64,000 nucleotides of DNA from Microbacterium aurantiacum (GTDB taxonomy: Bacteria > Actinomycetota > Actinomycetes > Actinomycetales > Microbacteriaceae): NCBI RefSeq assembly GCF_021654035.1, contig NZ_JAJPDW010000002.1:496001-560000 (forward strand). The letters are read 5' to 3'. The translations under genes were made by a program, and so were the position numbers. The notes below the pieces were generated by a model. It saw only the letters and a program-made list of their open reading frames with translations, ran no database searches and had not been told where the DNA came from. Position 1 is the first letter of the stretch. Every line of letters starts with the position of its first letter. Shown one piece after another: positions 1 to 9,293 of this stretch.

Positions 1-1
1 C

Positions 2-712
2 GCGACGATCCCGCGCGAGTCCGACGCGATCGTCTACACGCACGCCGGACCCGAGGTCGCCGTCGCCTCGACGAAAGCCTTCGTCGCGCAGATCACCGCG
101 CTGAACCTCCTCGCCCTCCACATCGCCACGGTGCGCGGCGAGCTCTCCGCCGATCAGGTCGCGGAGCAGGTCGCCGAGCTCGAGCAGATCCCCGCGAAGA
201 TCCAGCACATCCTCGACGACGAGCAGCCGCACATCGAGCAGTTCGCGCACTGGATGGCCGACACCCGCTCGGTGCTCTTCCTCGGTCGCCACGTCGGGTA
301 CCCGATCGCCCTCGAGGGTGCGCTGAAGCTCAAGGAGATCTCGTACATCCACGCCGAGGGCTTCGCCGCGGGCGAGCTCAAGCACGGACCGATCGCGCTC
401 ATCGAGCCCGGCCAGCCCGTCTTCGTCGTCGTGCCGTCGCCGCGCGAGTCGCCGGTGCTGCACTCGAAGGTCGTGTCGAACATCCGCGAGATCCACGCCC
501 GTGGCGCCCGTGTCATCGCGGTGGCGGAGGAAGGGGATGCCGCGGTCCTGCCGATCTCGGACGAGGTCCTGCGCATCCCGCTGACCGGCGCCATCACGCA
601 GTCGCTGCTCACCGTCGTGCCGCTCCACATCTTCGCGATGGGACTGGCCACGGCCAAGGGCCTGGACGTCGACCAGCCGCGCAACCTCGCCAAGTCCGTC
701 ACCGTCGAGTAA
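2..712 (+). CDS. glmS: Glutamine-fructose-6-phosphate aminotransferase, C-terminal part (5' end outside window)
   Basis: GlmS makes glucosamine-6-phosphate from fructose-6-phosphate and glutamine, the first step toward UDP-GlcNAc and peptidoglycan, in the cytoplasm. Only the last 236 codons are present; the reading frame is open from base 2. They cover the end of the first SIS sugar-isomerase domain (STKAFVAQ) and the second SIS domain. The diagnostic segment EISYIHAEGFAAGELKHGPI is intact, and the protein ends in NLAKSVTVE, the conserved GlmS C-terminus. The N-terminal glutamine amidotransferase half must lie upstream. No partner gene is coupled to it; a palindromic element follows the stop. 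Confidence 0.96.
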   Translation, partial: ATIPRESDAIVYTHAGPEVAVASTKAFVAQITALNLLALHIATVRGELSADQVAEQVAELEQIPAKIQHILDDEQPHIEQFAHWMADTRSVLFLGRHVGYPIALEGALKLKEISYIHAEGFAAGELKHGPIALIEPGQPVFVVVPSPRESPVLHSKVVSNIREIHARGARVIAVAEEGDAAVLPISDEVLRIPLTGAITQSLLTVVPLHIFAMGLATAKGLDVDQPRNLAKSVTVE

Positions 713-767
713 CGCGCGGTCCCCGCGTTTCACCGTCCGCCGCGCCGAACCGGCACCGCGGTCACGC

Positions 768-843
768 GTCGAAAACGCGGGATGACACGCGGCCGTCGGC
801 CCCGGCGGCCGGCCCAGAGGCTCGGATCTCCCGCGTTTTCGAC
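768..843. repeat. Palindromic repeat family 1, copy A
   Basis: A 15-base arm (GTCGAAAACGCGGGA, 768-782) is repeated in inverted orientation at 829-843, giving a 76-bp element in the glmS-LPXTG gene gap. Two other 76-bp copies lie at 6342-6417 and 11677-11752. The interior is also similar between copies, so this is a dispersed family and not three unrelated terminators. Nothing else is recognisable in the 270-base gap apart from the start region of the next gene. Confidence 0.85.
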
Positions 844-981
844 ACGCGAGCCGGCGGACGCGGCGTTGGGGAGGCCGCGCACGTGACGTTGGCGGGGCGT
901 TCACCGGCGGTTCACCGCGCCGACCGCTCCCGGTGGACGGGATCCCTAGCGTGACGGGAACCCCCCACACGAAAGCGATTC

Positions 982-3900
982 ATGTCACGCCTGCGTTCCC
1001 GCTCCGCCCGCTCGATCCTGTCCGTCACTCTCGCCCCGGCCCTCGTCCTCGGCCTCGTCGGGCTCTCCGTCCCGGCAGGCGCGGCCGCGGCCGAACCGGC
1101 CGCCCTTCCCGACCTCCTCGTCACCGAGATCGTCGGCGACAACGTCGGCTACGACGACTACGAGTTCTTCGAGGTGCACAACTCCTCGGACCGGACGATC
1201 GACCTCGACGCCGAGGGTGTGGGCTTCTCGTACATCTTCGGCGACACCGACGACCGCGGTTCCGACGTCCGCCTCACCGTGCCGGCGGGCACCACGATCG
1301 ACTCCGGCGAGACCACCGTCTTCTGGGTCAGCTACTCCACGACCACCGTCGACAGCTTCGCCCGCTCGGTCGACGACTTCCGCGCGCACTTCGCCGCCAC
1401 CCAGCCGGATGCCGCGTACGACGTCGTGCGCGTCGAGGGCCAGGCGGGTATCGCCAACGGCGGCAATCGCGGCATCCGCATCGCCTCGACGGATGCCGAG
1501 ATCAGCCGCTCCTTCGTCCCCTCCGGCGGGTTCGCGACCGACATGGGCACGACCTTCCGCGCCCCCGCGTCCGGCACGAGCGCCGCGGTCCTGCAGGCCC
1601 TCGCGGCGCCGACCCCCGGCATCCTGAACGACGGCACGCTCACCCCGCCCGCCCCCGAAGAGCCCGAGGAGCCCGTCGCCGAGCCGCTCGTCGTCCGCGA
1701 CCTCCTCGTCACCGAGTTCGCGCCCAACAACGTCGGCACCGACGCCTACGAGTACGTCGAGATCGTCAACACCACCGCGCGCGACATCGACCTGACGGAT
1801 GCCGGGGTCCGCGTCGTCTACGACTACCTCACCGCAGAGAAGGACCTCGCCTACCCCGCCGGCGCCGTGGTCCCCGCGGGGGGAGTGGCGGTCCTGTGGC
1901 TGCAGTACTCCCCGAACACCGACGGTCTCACCGACGAGGACTTCCGCGCCTTCTACTCCTCGGAGGTCTCCTACACCGTCATCCCGATCACCGGTCAGGC
2001 CGGCTTCGCCAACAGCGCCGAGCGCGGCATCCGTCTCCAGGCCGGCGACACCGTCCTGAGCGAGGCGCGCTACCTCGCGGCCCAGGTCGGCAACGGCCTC
2101 GGCGTCGACTACCGCCTGCCCTCCGACGGCGCGTCCACCGCCATGGCGACCCTCCGCGAGCTCGCCCCCGCGACCCCGGGCATCGTCGACCCCGAGGCGC
2201 TGGTCCCGGCCCCGATCGTCCGCGACCCCGATCCGGACCTCGTCACGGCGCCCCTGCAGATCACCGAGGTCGCGCCCGACACCGCGAACATCGCCGGCGC
2301 CGACGCGTACGAGTTCATCGAGGTCTACAACGCCACGACCGAGGCGATCGACTTCCGCGACTACAGCCTGAAGTACCTGTATCCGCTCGAGGACCTCACG
2401 AACTCCAACGCGGTGCTGTGGCCCGCGACGAACCGGAACGCCGTCATCCCCTCCGGCGGGACGATCGTCTTCTGGATCAAGAACGGCGCGAACGACGCCC
2501 TGACCGCCGCCGACTTCAACACCCACTTCGGCAGCACCCTCATCGCCGACGAGTCGCTCTTCGAGATCGCCTCCGGCGGCATGGCCAACGGCTCGCCCCG
2601 GGGCCTCGAGATCGTCACCAACACCGGCTTCAGCGTCAACCGCGCCTACTACAACCTCGGCGGCGTCGACGACACGGCCGCCGACCAGCCGGTGCAGTAC
2701 GCGGCCGGACGCGACGACCTCACCATCCAGACGAAGCTCGGCACCGCCGCCGCAACGCCCGGCGCCGTCTACGCCGAACAGGTCGAGCCCGGCCTCATGG
2801 TCGCCCCCGCCGACTCCACGGCGCCGACCGTCACCGACACCACGGCCGCCGAGATCGCGCCCGGTGCGGACTTCCCGATCGTCCACACCATCACCGACGA
2901 CACGCAGGTGCGGACGGTCACGCTCGAGGTGAAGAGCAACCTCGACGAGGCGCCGATCCGCTTCGACCTCCTCGCCGAGCGCGACGGGCAGACCTACCGC
3001 TACGTCATCCCCGCGGTCGATCTGACCGGCAAGGCGTGGTTCGAGTACCGCGTCATCGCGCGGGACGGCCGCAACCAGACCGAGGGCGAGACCACACGCG
3101 TCGCCGTCGCCGGCGTCGACACCTCCCCGGTGCGTCTGCAGCTCGAGGACGGCCAGTGGCTCGCCGGACAGGTGGACGTCGCCGCCGGCGGCACCACCTA
3201 CCCGACCGACCTCCGCCTCTCGATCGACGGCACCGAGGTCGCGGCCGATCCGCGCATCGAGCTCCCCGCCGTGTTCGCGTTCGAGGCGAGCGGCACCGAC
3301 AACCTCTTCCGCAACGGCGTGCTCATCGGCGACGACATCCTGCACATCTTCGAGCGCGGCACCTACGCGAACTGGGAGACGATCTCGGTCGAGGTCCCCG
3401 TGTCGTACCTGGAAGGCGACGAGGTCACGATCGGGGTGTGGGCGGGCACGAAGGCCAAGCCCGGCATCGACCTGAACGAGAACAACGACGACTTCTCGAT
3501 CCGCGGCGTCCGCCTGATCCTGCCCGACGGTCGCACGCTGACCCCCGCCGGATACGACGACCCCACCCGCATCCTGCCGATGGGTGACAGCACGGGGCGC
3601 CTCGACAACTTCGACGGCACCTTCACGATCCCCGCGGACGCGCGCACCGCGGTCGGCTACACGTGGGACACCACGACCGTCGCCGACGGCCCGCACCGCG
3701 TGGCTGCGGCATCCGGTGAGAACACGGTCGAGGTCGGCGTGAACGTCGACAACACCGCGCCCGAGATCACCACCGATCTCGAGGAGGGCCGCCTCTACCA
3801 GGGCGAGTTCGTCATCGACGGTCAGGCGACGGATGCCGGAGCCGGCGTCACCGCGCTCTCCGCCACCCTCGACGGGCGCGCGATCGAGTTGCCGTACCTG

Positions 3901-6306
3901 ACCGGGTCCCTCTCACTCGGCGACGGCGACCACACGGTGCTGTTCCGGGCGACGGATGCCGCGGGCAACGTCGCCGAACGCACCGTCGTGTTCGCGACCC
4001 CGGTCGAGGAGCCCGGCAACGAGCTCCTCTCGCCGGAGGACGGGGCCGTCTTCACCGAGGACGACGAGATCGACCTCGCCGCCCGCGCGACCGACCCGAC
4101 CGGCGACGTGTTGGACGTGGCGTTCCGCGAGGCGTATCGTCCCGCGATCGGCGAAGGCATCCAGGCCTTCACCGGCGAGACCGGCACGGCGCTGTCGACC
4201 GACCGCACGGCCGCACGCGCGCTGACCACCGAGGAGGCCGCGCAGATCGGCCGCTGGGACGAGGATGCCGCGACCCAGACGTCGGACACCGCGTTCCCGT
4301 ACCAGCTGTTCGAGGTGGAGGTCCCGGCCGAGTCCGGCGATGACGCCCGCGTGCGCGTGCGCTGGGACGGCTCGGCCAACGCCGACGCGAAGGTGCTCCT
4401 GTACGTCCTCGGCACCGACGGCGCGTGGCACGAGTTCGACCGCGCGCTGACCACCGGCGGTGCGCCCACCGCGTTCACGCTGGAAGCGATGGTGCCGGTC
4501 GCCGGCCACGTCGCCGACGGGATCGTGACCGTGCTCGTGCAGCACTCGGAGGGCTTCGCCGGGGAGAACCTCTCCGCGCGCGACAGCGCGATCGAGCCGA
4601 ACCACCCGGAGGACACCCCGCGGTCGGAGTACGACTTCACCTTCGCGTGGGAGTCCGACACGCAGTACTACAACGAGACCTTCTACCACCACCAGCTCGC
4701 CATGCACGAGTACCTGCTGGCGGAACGGGCCGACCTGAACCTGCAGTACCTCTTCCACACCGGCGACGTCGTCAACGTCGCCGAAGACCTGGCGCAGTGG
4801 GAGCGGGCCGACCCGGCCTACGCCATGCTCGACCAGGCGGGACTGCCCTACGGCGTCCTCGCCGGCAACCACGACGTGGGCGCGTTCGACGCGAACTACG
4901 ACAACTACAGCCGGTACTTCGGGGCGGCGCGGTTCCAGGACAACCCCTGGTGGGGCGGCGACTACCTCGACAACCGCGGACACTACGACCTCATCACCGC
5001 GGGCGGCATCGACTTCCTCATGCTGTACATGGGCTGGGGACCGGCGGATGCCGAGATCGACTGGATGAACGAGATCATCGCGCAGTACCCCGAGCGCACG
5101 GTCATGCTGAACCTGCACGAGTACATGCTGACCACCGGCGGACTCGGGCCCATGCCGCAGCGGATCCTCGAGGAGGTCGTCGCGCCGAATCCCAACGTCC
5201 GGACGGTGTTCTCCGGCCACTATCACGACGCCTTCACGCGCATCGACACGTTCGACGACGACGGTGACGGCATCGAGGAGCGCGAGGTCTACCAGATCCT
5301 CTTCGACTACCAGGGGCTCGCCGAGGGAGGCATGGGCTACCTCCGTCTGATGCACTTCGACAACGCGGGGCAGCAGGTCATCTCGCGCACCTACAGCCCG
5401 TCACTCGCCGACTACAACGCCGACGACCCGACCCTGGAGCTCGAGCACCAGGAGTTCTCGATGCCCTATGCGGGGCTCGGCATCCAGCCGATGCAGAAGG
5501 TGCTCGCAACCGACGCGTTCCGAGCCGACATCCTGACCTCGACGCCGATCGCGGAGCTCGCCGACGTCGAGAGCGGTGCGGACGTCACCGCCTCGTGGCA
5601 GCCGGGTCTCGGCACGCACGGGTGGTACCTCACCTCGGTCGACCCGTACGGGGCGACGGCGGATTCGGAAGTGCGGACGCTGATCGTCGAGGCGGCCGAA
5701 GGGCCGGGTGACGGCGAGGGCCCTGGTGACGGTGAGGGGCCCGGTGACGGTGAGGGGCCCGGTGACGGCGAGGGACCCGGCGACGGCGAGGCCGGCGACG
5801 GACGTCCGCAGACCCCGTCGGTGCCGGTCGCGCTCGACGACATCGACCCGGCTCTCGAGGGCGCCATCACGGTGCCGGATGCCGTCCGCATCGGCGACCC
5901 GTTCACCGTCCGCATGGATGCTGCGCTCGCCGGGACCTGGGTCCAGCTGTGGCTGCACTCCGACCCGGTCGCGCTCGGGACGTGGACCCAGGTCGGCGCC
6001 GACGGCACCGTCTGGGCCGTGGTCCCGGCCGGTACCGCCACCGGTGCGCACACGCTCGTGGTGCAGACCGCGGACGGCGTCCTCGGCTGGGCGGGCCTGG
6101 AGGTCCTCCCCGCCGCCGGCGGGGCCCCGATCGACCCGGTCGACCCGCCCGTGACCGGCGCGCCGGCCGACTCCGGGAACGCCGCCGGGCCGGGGGCGCT
6201 CCCCGCCACCGGCACCGACGGGCTCGCGCTCGGGCTCGCCGCGGGCGGCGCGCTCCTGCTCCTCGCCCTGGGGGCGCTGCTGGTCATCCGCCGCCGCGCC
6301 GCCTGA
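982..6306 (+). CDS. Large cell-wall-anchored protein: three lamin-tail domains plus calcineurin-like phosphoesterase, LPXTG sorting signal
   Basis: The 1774-residue product begins with a Sec signal (RSARSILS, then a hydrophobic stretch and an AGAAAAEP cleavage region). Three similar lamin-tail (LTD) domains follow at about residues 45-210, 240-400 and 425-600, each with a DLLVTE or LQITEV start and a YE(F/Y)xE(V/I) strand. Beta-sandwich segments come next. From about 1218 to 1480 there is a calcineurin-like metallophosphoesterase with HTGDVV, AGNHDVG and SGHYHD metal-ligand motifs. A GDGEGP repeat spacer (about 1575-1605), another beta domain, LPATGTDG near 1740, a hydrophobic segment and RRRAA complete a sortase substrate. 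It is probably a surface or exported nuclease or phosphatase; LTD domains often accompany secreted nucleases. The substrate cannot be read from the sequence. The start at 982 gives a proper signal peptide. Confidence 0.9.
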   Translation: MSRLRSRSARSILSVTLAPALVLGLVGLSVPAGAAAAEPAALPDLLVTEIVGDNVGYDDYEFFEVHNSSDRTIDLDAEGVGFSYIFGDTDDRGSDVRLTVPAGTTIDSGETTVFWVSYSTTTVDSFARSVDDFRAHFAATQPDAAYDVVRVEGQAGIANGGNRGIRIASTDAEISRSFVPSGGFATDMGTTFRAPASGTSAAVLQALAAPTPGILNDGTLTPPAPEEPEEPVAEPLVVRDLLVTEFAPNNVGTDAYEYVEIVNTTARDIDLTDAGVRVVYDYLTAEKDLAYPAGAVVPAGGVAVLWLQYSPNTDGLTDEDFRAFYSSEVSYTVIPITGQAGFANSAERGIRLQAGDTVLSEARYLAAQVGNGLGVDYRLPSDGASTAMATLRELAPATPGIVDPEALVPAPIVRDPDPDLVTAPLQITEVAPDTANIAGADAYEFIEVYNATTEAIDFRDYSLKYLYPLEDLTNSNAVLWPATNRNAVIPSGGTIVFWIKNGANDALTAADFNTHFGSTLIADESLFEIASGGMANGSPRGLEIVTNTGFSVNRAYYNLGGVDDTAADQPVQYAAGRDDLTIQTKLGTAAATPGAVYAEQVEPGLMVAPADSTAPTVTDTTAAEIAPGADFPIVHTITDDTQVRTVTLEVKSNLDEAPIRFDLLAERDGQTYRYVIPAVDLTGKAWFEYRVIARDGRNQTEGETTRVAVAGVDTSPVRLQLEDGQWLAGQVDVAAGGTTYPTDLRLSIDGTEVAADPRIELPAVFAFEASGTDNLFRNGVLIGDDILHIFERGTYANWETISVEVPVSYLEGDEVTIGVWAGTKAKPGIDLNENNDDFSIRGVRLILPDGRTLTPAGYDDPTRILPMGDSTGRLDNFDGTFTIPADARTAVGYTWDTTTVADGPHRVAAASGENTVEVGVNVDNTAPEITTDLEEGRLYQGEFVIDGQATDAGAGVTALSATLDGRAIELPYLTGSLSLGDGDHTVLFRATDAAGNVAERTVVFATPVEEPGNELLSPEDGAVFTEDDEIDLAARATDPTGDVLDVAFREAYRPAIGEGIQAFTGETGTALSTDRTAARALTTEEAAQIGRWDEDAATQTSDTAFPYQLFEVEVPAESGDDARVRVRWDGSANADAKVLLYVLGTDGAWHEFDRALTTGGAPTAFTLEAMVPVAGHVADGIVTVLVQHSEGFAGENLSARDSAIEPNHPEDTPRSEYDFTFAWESDTQYYNETFYHHQLAMHEYLLAERADLNLQYLFHTGDVVNVAEDLAQWERADPAYAMLDQAGLPYGVLAGNHDVGAFDANYDNYSRYFGAARFQDNPWWGGDYLDNRGHYDLITAGGIDFLMLYMGWGPADAEIDWMNEIIAQYPERTVMLNLHEYMLTTGGLGPMPQRILEEVVAPNPNVRTVFSGHYHDAFTRIDTFDDDGDGIEEREVYQILFDYQGLAEGGMGYLRLMHFDNAGQQVISRTYSPSLADYNADDPTLELEHQEFSMPYAGLGIQPMQKVLATDAFRADILTSTPIAELADVESGADVTASWQPGLGTHGWYLTSVDPYGATADSEVRTLIVEAAEGPGDGEGPGDGEGPGDGEGPGDGEGPGDGEAGDGRPQTPSVPVALDDIDPALEGAITVPDAVRIGDPFTVRMDAALAGTWVQLWLHSDPVALGTWTQVGADGTVWAVVPAGTATGAHTLVVQTADGVLGWAGLEVLPAAGGAPIDPVDPPVTGAPADSGNAAGPGALPATGTDGLALGLAAGGALLLLALGALLVIRRRAA
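5707..5796 (+). repeat. Five tandem 18-bp units encoding GDGEGP
   Basis: Five consecutive 18-base units of the type GGTGACGGCGAGGGCCC plus one base encode the acidic Gly-rich linker between the phosphoesterase region and the C-terminal domain of the LPXTG protein. The unit length keeps the frame, so copy number can change without disrupting the protein. Confidence 0.85.
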
Positions 6307-6341
6307 GGCGGACACCCCGGAGGCCGGCACCGCGGTCTCGC

Positions 6342-6417
6342 GTCGAAAACGCGGGACGACACGCGGTCGCCGGCCCCGGCGGTCGGCCCCGACGCCCCGA
6401 TCTCCCGCGTTTTCGAC
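6342..6417. repeat. Palindromic repeat family 1, copy B
   Basis: The same 15-base inverted arms as copy A lie at 6342-6356 and 6403-6417, with the same 76-bp span and a closely similar interior. It sits just after the stop codon of the LPXTG protein gene and before the acpS promoter. A flanking CCCGCG(C/T)TTTCACCG segment is also shared with copy A, so the homology extends beyond the arms. Confidence 0.85.
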
Positions 6418-6479
6418 GCGCGAGCCGGTGCCCGCGCTTTCACCGACTCCGCGCCGAAGGCTCGGGGCACGGCGCGCGA

Positions 6480-6485
6480 TAAAGT
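6480..6485 (+). promoter_or_regulatory. Candidate -10 element for acpS
   Basis: TAAAGT lies 36 bases before the acpS GTG start, leaving a short leader that contains the Shine-Dalgarno-like GGAGGGAGG. I could not identify a convincing -35 box. Confidence 0.4.
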
Positions 6486-6521
6486 GGCGGATGCCGCGCC
6501 GCGGCGCGGAGGGAGGCCCCG

Positions 6522-6908
6522 GTGATCGTCGGGATCGGCATCGACCTGGTCGACATCGACCGCTTCGAGCGCACCCTCGCGCGGACCCCGCGCCTCGCCG
6601 AGCGCCTGTTCTCGGCATCCGAGCGCGAGCGCAAGCCCCGCTCGCTCGCCGCCCGCTACGCCGCCAAGGAAGCGCTCATCAAGGCTCTCGGCGGTTCGGA
6701 CGGCGTCCACTGGACCGAGATCGAGATCACCCCCGAAGCGTCGGGGCGTCCGTGGTTCACCCTCACCGGGTCGACCGCCGAGGTCGTCGCCGCCCGCGGG
6801 ATCACGACGCTGCACCTGTCGATGTCGCACGACGCGAACCTCGCGACCGCGTACGTCGTCGCCGAAGCGGGACACGCTCCGCCGACCGTTCCGGGAGAGC
6901 ACGCATGA
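6522..6908 (+). CDS. acpS: Holo-[acyl-carrier-protein] synthase
   Basis: AcpS transfers the 4'-phosphopantetheine group of CoA to a serine of the acyl carrier protein, activating fatty acid synthesis in the cytoplasm. The 128-residue product has the usual AcpS length. It carries GIGIDLVDIDRF at the N-terminus with the Mg-binding Asp, FSASERER, and RYAAKEALIKALG with the catalytic Glu/Lys region. The GTG start follows a strong GGAGGGAGG ribosome site. Its stop overlaps the alr start by four bases (ATGA), and it heads a coupled gene run. Confidence 0.96.
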   Translation: MIVGIGIDLVDIDRFERTLARTPRLAERLFSASERERKPRSLAARYAAKEALIKALGGSDGVHWTEIEITPEASGRPWFTLTGSTAEVVAARGITTLHLSMSHDANLATAYVVAEAGHAPPTVPGEHA

Positions 6909-8029
6909 GCCTCCCGGCCACGCCGCGCTTCCGCGAAGCGCTCGTCGACGTCTCGGCGATCGAGCACAACGTCCGCCACCTCCGCGCCCTCACCGGGTCG
7001 GAGGTCATCGCCGTCGTCAAGGCCGACGGGTACGGCCACGGCGCGGTGCGCTCCGCCGCCGCCGCGCTCGCGGGCGGCGCCGCCCGGCTCGGCGTCGCCG
7101 ACGTCGGCGAGGCGCTCGCGCTCCGCCGCGGCGGCATCGACGCGCCGGTCCTCGCGTGGCTGCACGCACCCGGCGAGGACTTCCGCGAGGCCGCCGCCCA
7201 CGGCATCGAGCTCGGGATCTCGCGCTACGAGCAGCTGCAGCAGGCCGCGGCCGCGGCATCCGCCGATCATCCCGTCGCCGTGCACCTGAAGCTCGAGACG
7301 GGCCTCTCGCGCAACGGGGTCGCCCCGGCCGACTGGCGGGTCCTCTTCGCCGAAGCCGCACGGCTCGAGCGCATCGGACACCTGCGCGTCCGCGGGATCT
7401 TCTCGCACCTCTCCAACACCTCCGTCGACGACGACCGGGCAGCCCTCCGCCGGTTCGAAGAAGGCCTCGGCGCCGCCGCGGTCGCCGGCCTCGCCCCGCC
7501 CCTCCGGCACCTCGCGGCCTCGCACGCGGCGATCGCCCTCCCCGAGGCGCGGTTCGGCTGCGTGCGCCTGGGGGTGTCGATCTACGGTCTGTCCCCGTTC
7601 GACGACAAGACCTCCGCCGACCTCGGCCTCCGCCCCGCGATGACCCTCCGCGCGCCGGTCGCGGCGGTCCGGCGCGTGCCGGCCGGCGCCGGTGTCTCGT
7701 ACGGCTACACCCACCGCACGGATGCCGAGACCACCCTCGCGCTCGTGCCCCTGGGCTATGCCGACGGCGTCCCGCGGCAGGCCTCGAGCGCCGGTCCGGT
7801 GGTGATCGGCGGACGCCGCTTCGCCGTGAGCGGCCGGATCGCCATGGACCAGTTCGTCGTCGACGTCGGCGACCATCCCGTCGCGGTCGGCGACGAGGCG
7901 GTGCTCTTCGGCGATCCCACGCTCGGGATGCCGTCCGCCGACGAGTGGGCGCGCGCCGCCGACACGATCAACTACGAGATCGTCACGCGCATCGGACCGC
8001 GCGTCGTCCGCACGCCGGTGACGTCGTGA
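6905..8029 (+). CDS. alr: Alanine racemase
   Basis: Alr is a PLP enzyme that interconverts L- and D-alanine and supplies D-Ala for peptidoglycan. The 374-residue product has the N-terminal barrel with VVKADGYGHGA, whose lysine forms the PLP aldimine. It also has KLETGLSRNG, a GCVRLGVSIYGLSPF segment, and the C-terminal catalytic tyrosine in GVSYGYTHRT. The protein ends with a normal beta domain. The ATG overlaps the acpS stop. The start after the overlap gives MSLPATPRFREALVDVSAIEHN, typical of the family's start. Confidence 0.96.
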   Translation: MSLPATPRFREALVDVSAIEHNVRHLRALTGSEVIAVVKADGYGHGAVRSAAAALAGGAARLGVADVGEALALRRGGIDAPVLAWLHAPGEDFREAAAHGIELGISRYEQLQQAAAAASADHPVAVHLKLETGLSRNGVAPADWRVLFAEAARLERIGHLRVRGIFSHLSNTSVDDDRAALRRFEEGLGAAAVAGLAPPLRHLAASHAAIALPEARFGCVRLGVSIYGLSPFDDKTSADLGLRPAMTLRAPVAAVRRVPAGAGVSYGYTHRTDAETTLALVPLGYADGVPRQASSAGPVVIGGRRFAVSGRIAMDQFVVDVGDHPVAVGDEAVLFGDPTLGMPSADEWARAADTINYEIVTRIGPRVVRTPVTS

Positions 8030-8070
8030 CCGGCGACAGCGTGAGGCCGGGCACGGGGGAGGAGCGCACC

Positions 8071-8571
8071 ATGGCCGGACTCGACGCGCTGATCGGCGAG
8101 CGCGAGATCGCTTCTCCGGAAGCGATGGAAGACCTCGGGCGCGAGATCGGCGCCCTCCTCGGACCCGGCGACCTCGTCGTCCTCACCGGCCCTCTCGGGG
8201 CGGGGAAGACGACCCTCACCCGCGGCATCGCCGAGGCCCTCGGCGTCCGCGGTCCGATCCAGAGCCCCACATTCGTCATCGCGCGGACGCACCCGTCCCT
8301 CGTCGGACGGATGCCGCTCATCCACGTCGACGCCTACCGGCTCGGCTCGCCCGCCGAGCTGGACGACCTCGACCTCGACCTCGACGGTTCGGTCACGATC
8401 GTCGAGTGGGGACGCGGCATGGTCGAGGGCCTCCGCGACACGTGGTGGGACGTGGAGATCGGTCGCGAGTGGCACGGACACGGTGTCGACAACGCGTGCG
8501 GCACGATCGGGCGCGAGGACGAACTCGACGCGGCCGCCCCGCGGCTCGTGACGGTGACCCGGCGGCCCTGA
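8071..8571 (+). CDS. tsaE: tRNA threonylcarbamoyladenosine biosynthesis ATPase TsaE
   Basis: TsaE is the P-loop ATPase that works with TsaB and TsaD in forming t6A at position 37 of ANN-decoding tRNAs. The product is 166 residues. It has Walker A GPLGAGKTTLTRG at about residues 37-49, the family motif QSPTFVIARTH, and HVDAYRL followed by VTIVEWG. I chose ATG 8071 because GGGGGAGGAG lies just upstream. An in-frame GTG at 8026 overlapping the alr stop (GTGA) is a possible longer start. The C-terminal tail, with GHGVDN and acidic residues, is not part of the conserved domain. Confidence 0.94.
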   Translation: MAGLDALIGEREIASPEAMEDLGREIGALLGPGDLVVLTGPLGAGKTTLTRGIAEALGVRGPIQSPTFVIARTHPSLVGRMPLIHVDAYRLGSPAELDDLDLDLDGSVTIVEWGRGMVEGLRDTWWDVEIGREWHGHGVDNACGTIGREDELDAAAPRLVTVTRRP

Positions 8572-8608
8572 CCGGCGGCCCTGAGCGCACCGCCGCGGGC
8601 ACCCCGAC

Positions 8609-8614
8609 TACCCT
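8609..8614 (+). promoter_or_regulatory. -10 element of a probable leaderless tsaB transcript
   Basis: TACCCT ends seven bases before the tsaB GTG. At that distance transcription would start at or next to the start codon. The same arrangement recurs before many genes in this window. The 50-base gap after tsaE supports an internal promoter. Confidence 0.45.
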
Positions 8615-8621
8615 GGGAACC

Positions 8622-9293
8622 GTGATCCTCGGCATCGACACCTCCCTCGGCACCGCCGTCGCGGTGATCGACGACGACGGGCACGTCCGCGCCGAGGTCG
8701 AGAGCGTCGATCCGCGCGGTCACGCCGAAGTCATCGGCTCGCTCCTCGAGCGGGTCCTCGCCGAGGCCGGCGCGGTCTCCGCCGACATCACCCGCGTCGC
8801 CGCGGGCATGGGTCCCGGGCCTTTCACCGGCCTCCGGGTCGGCATCGCCGCCGCGCGCGCCTTCGCCCTCGGCGGTGACCGCGGGCGCGGCATCCGTGTG
8901 GTCCCGGTCGTGAGCCACGACGCCGTCGCCCTCGAACTCCTCCTTCACAGTGCGCTCACCGGCGGACTCGACGATGCCGACGACGAGGCGTTCGCCGTCG
9001 TCACCGACGCCCGCCGCCGCGAGGTCGCGTACACCGTCTACCGTGGCCTCGACGACGACGGCCTCCCGCGCCGACTCGCCGAACCGGCGCTCGCCCTCCG
9101 CACCGAGATCGACGGGCTGCTCGCCGCCGGCGGCATCCTGCGTCGGGATGCCGAACGGATCCCCGCCTCCCTCCTCGCCGTCGCCGCCGCCCGCGCCGTG
9201 GCCGCCGGGCGCGTGATCGGACCGGACGACGCGCTGTACCTCCGCTCGCCCGATGTGACCCTGCCGGCACCCCGCAAGAAGGTGATCGCGTGA
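8622..9293 (+). CDS. tsaB: tRNA threonylcarbamoyladenosine biosynthesis protein TsaB
   Basis: TsaB is the non-catalytic ASKHA-fold partner that binds TsaD and TsaE in the t6A complex. The 223-residue product starts VILGIDTSLGTAVAVID and has GMGPGPFTGLRVGIAAARAF, the most conserved TsaB segment, then AVVTDARRREVAYTVY. The length fits the family. The GTG start has no clear Shine-Dalgarno sequence, but a -10 box lies seven bases upstream, consistent with leaderless translation. The stop overlaps rimI by four bases (GTGA). Confidence 0.95.
   Translation: MILGIDTSLGTAVAVIDDDGHVRAEVESVDPRGHAEVIGSLLERVLAEAGAVSADITRVAAGMGPGPFTGLRVGIAAARAFALGGDRGRGIRVVPVVSHDAVALELLLHSALTGGLDDADDEAFAVVTDARRREVAYTVYRGLDDDGLPRRLAEPALALRTEIDGLLAAGGILRRDAERIPASLLAVAAARAVAAGRVIGPDDALYLRSPDVTLPAPRKKVIA

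Noticed and set aside
933..3587. Long open frame (884 codons) parallel to the LPXTG protein gene
   Set aside because: It is an overlapping frame in high-G+C DNA. The product is an Arg/Pro-rich, repetitive string with no domain, whereas the chosen frame has a signal peptide, known domains and an LPXTG anchor.
985..3696. 903-codon open frame on the minus strand over the same region
   Set aside because: Arg/Gly/Val-rich shadow product with no recognisable motifs and no ribosome site; the plus-strand gene explains the region.
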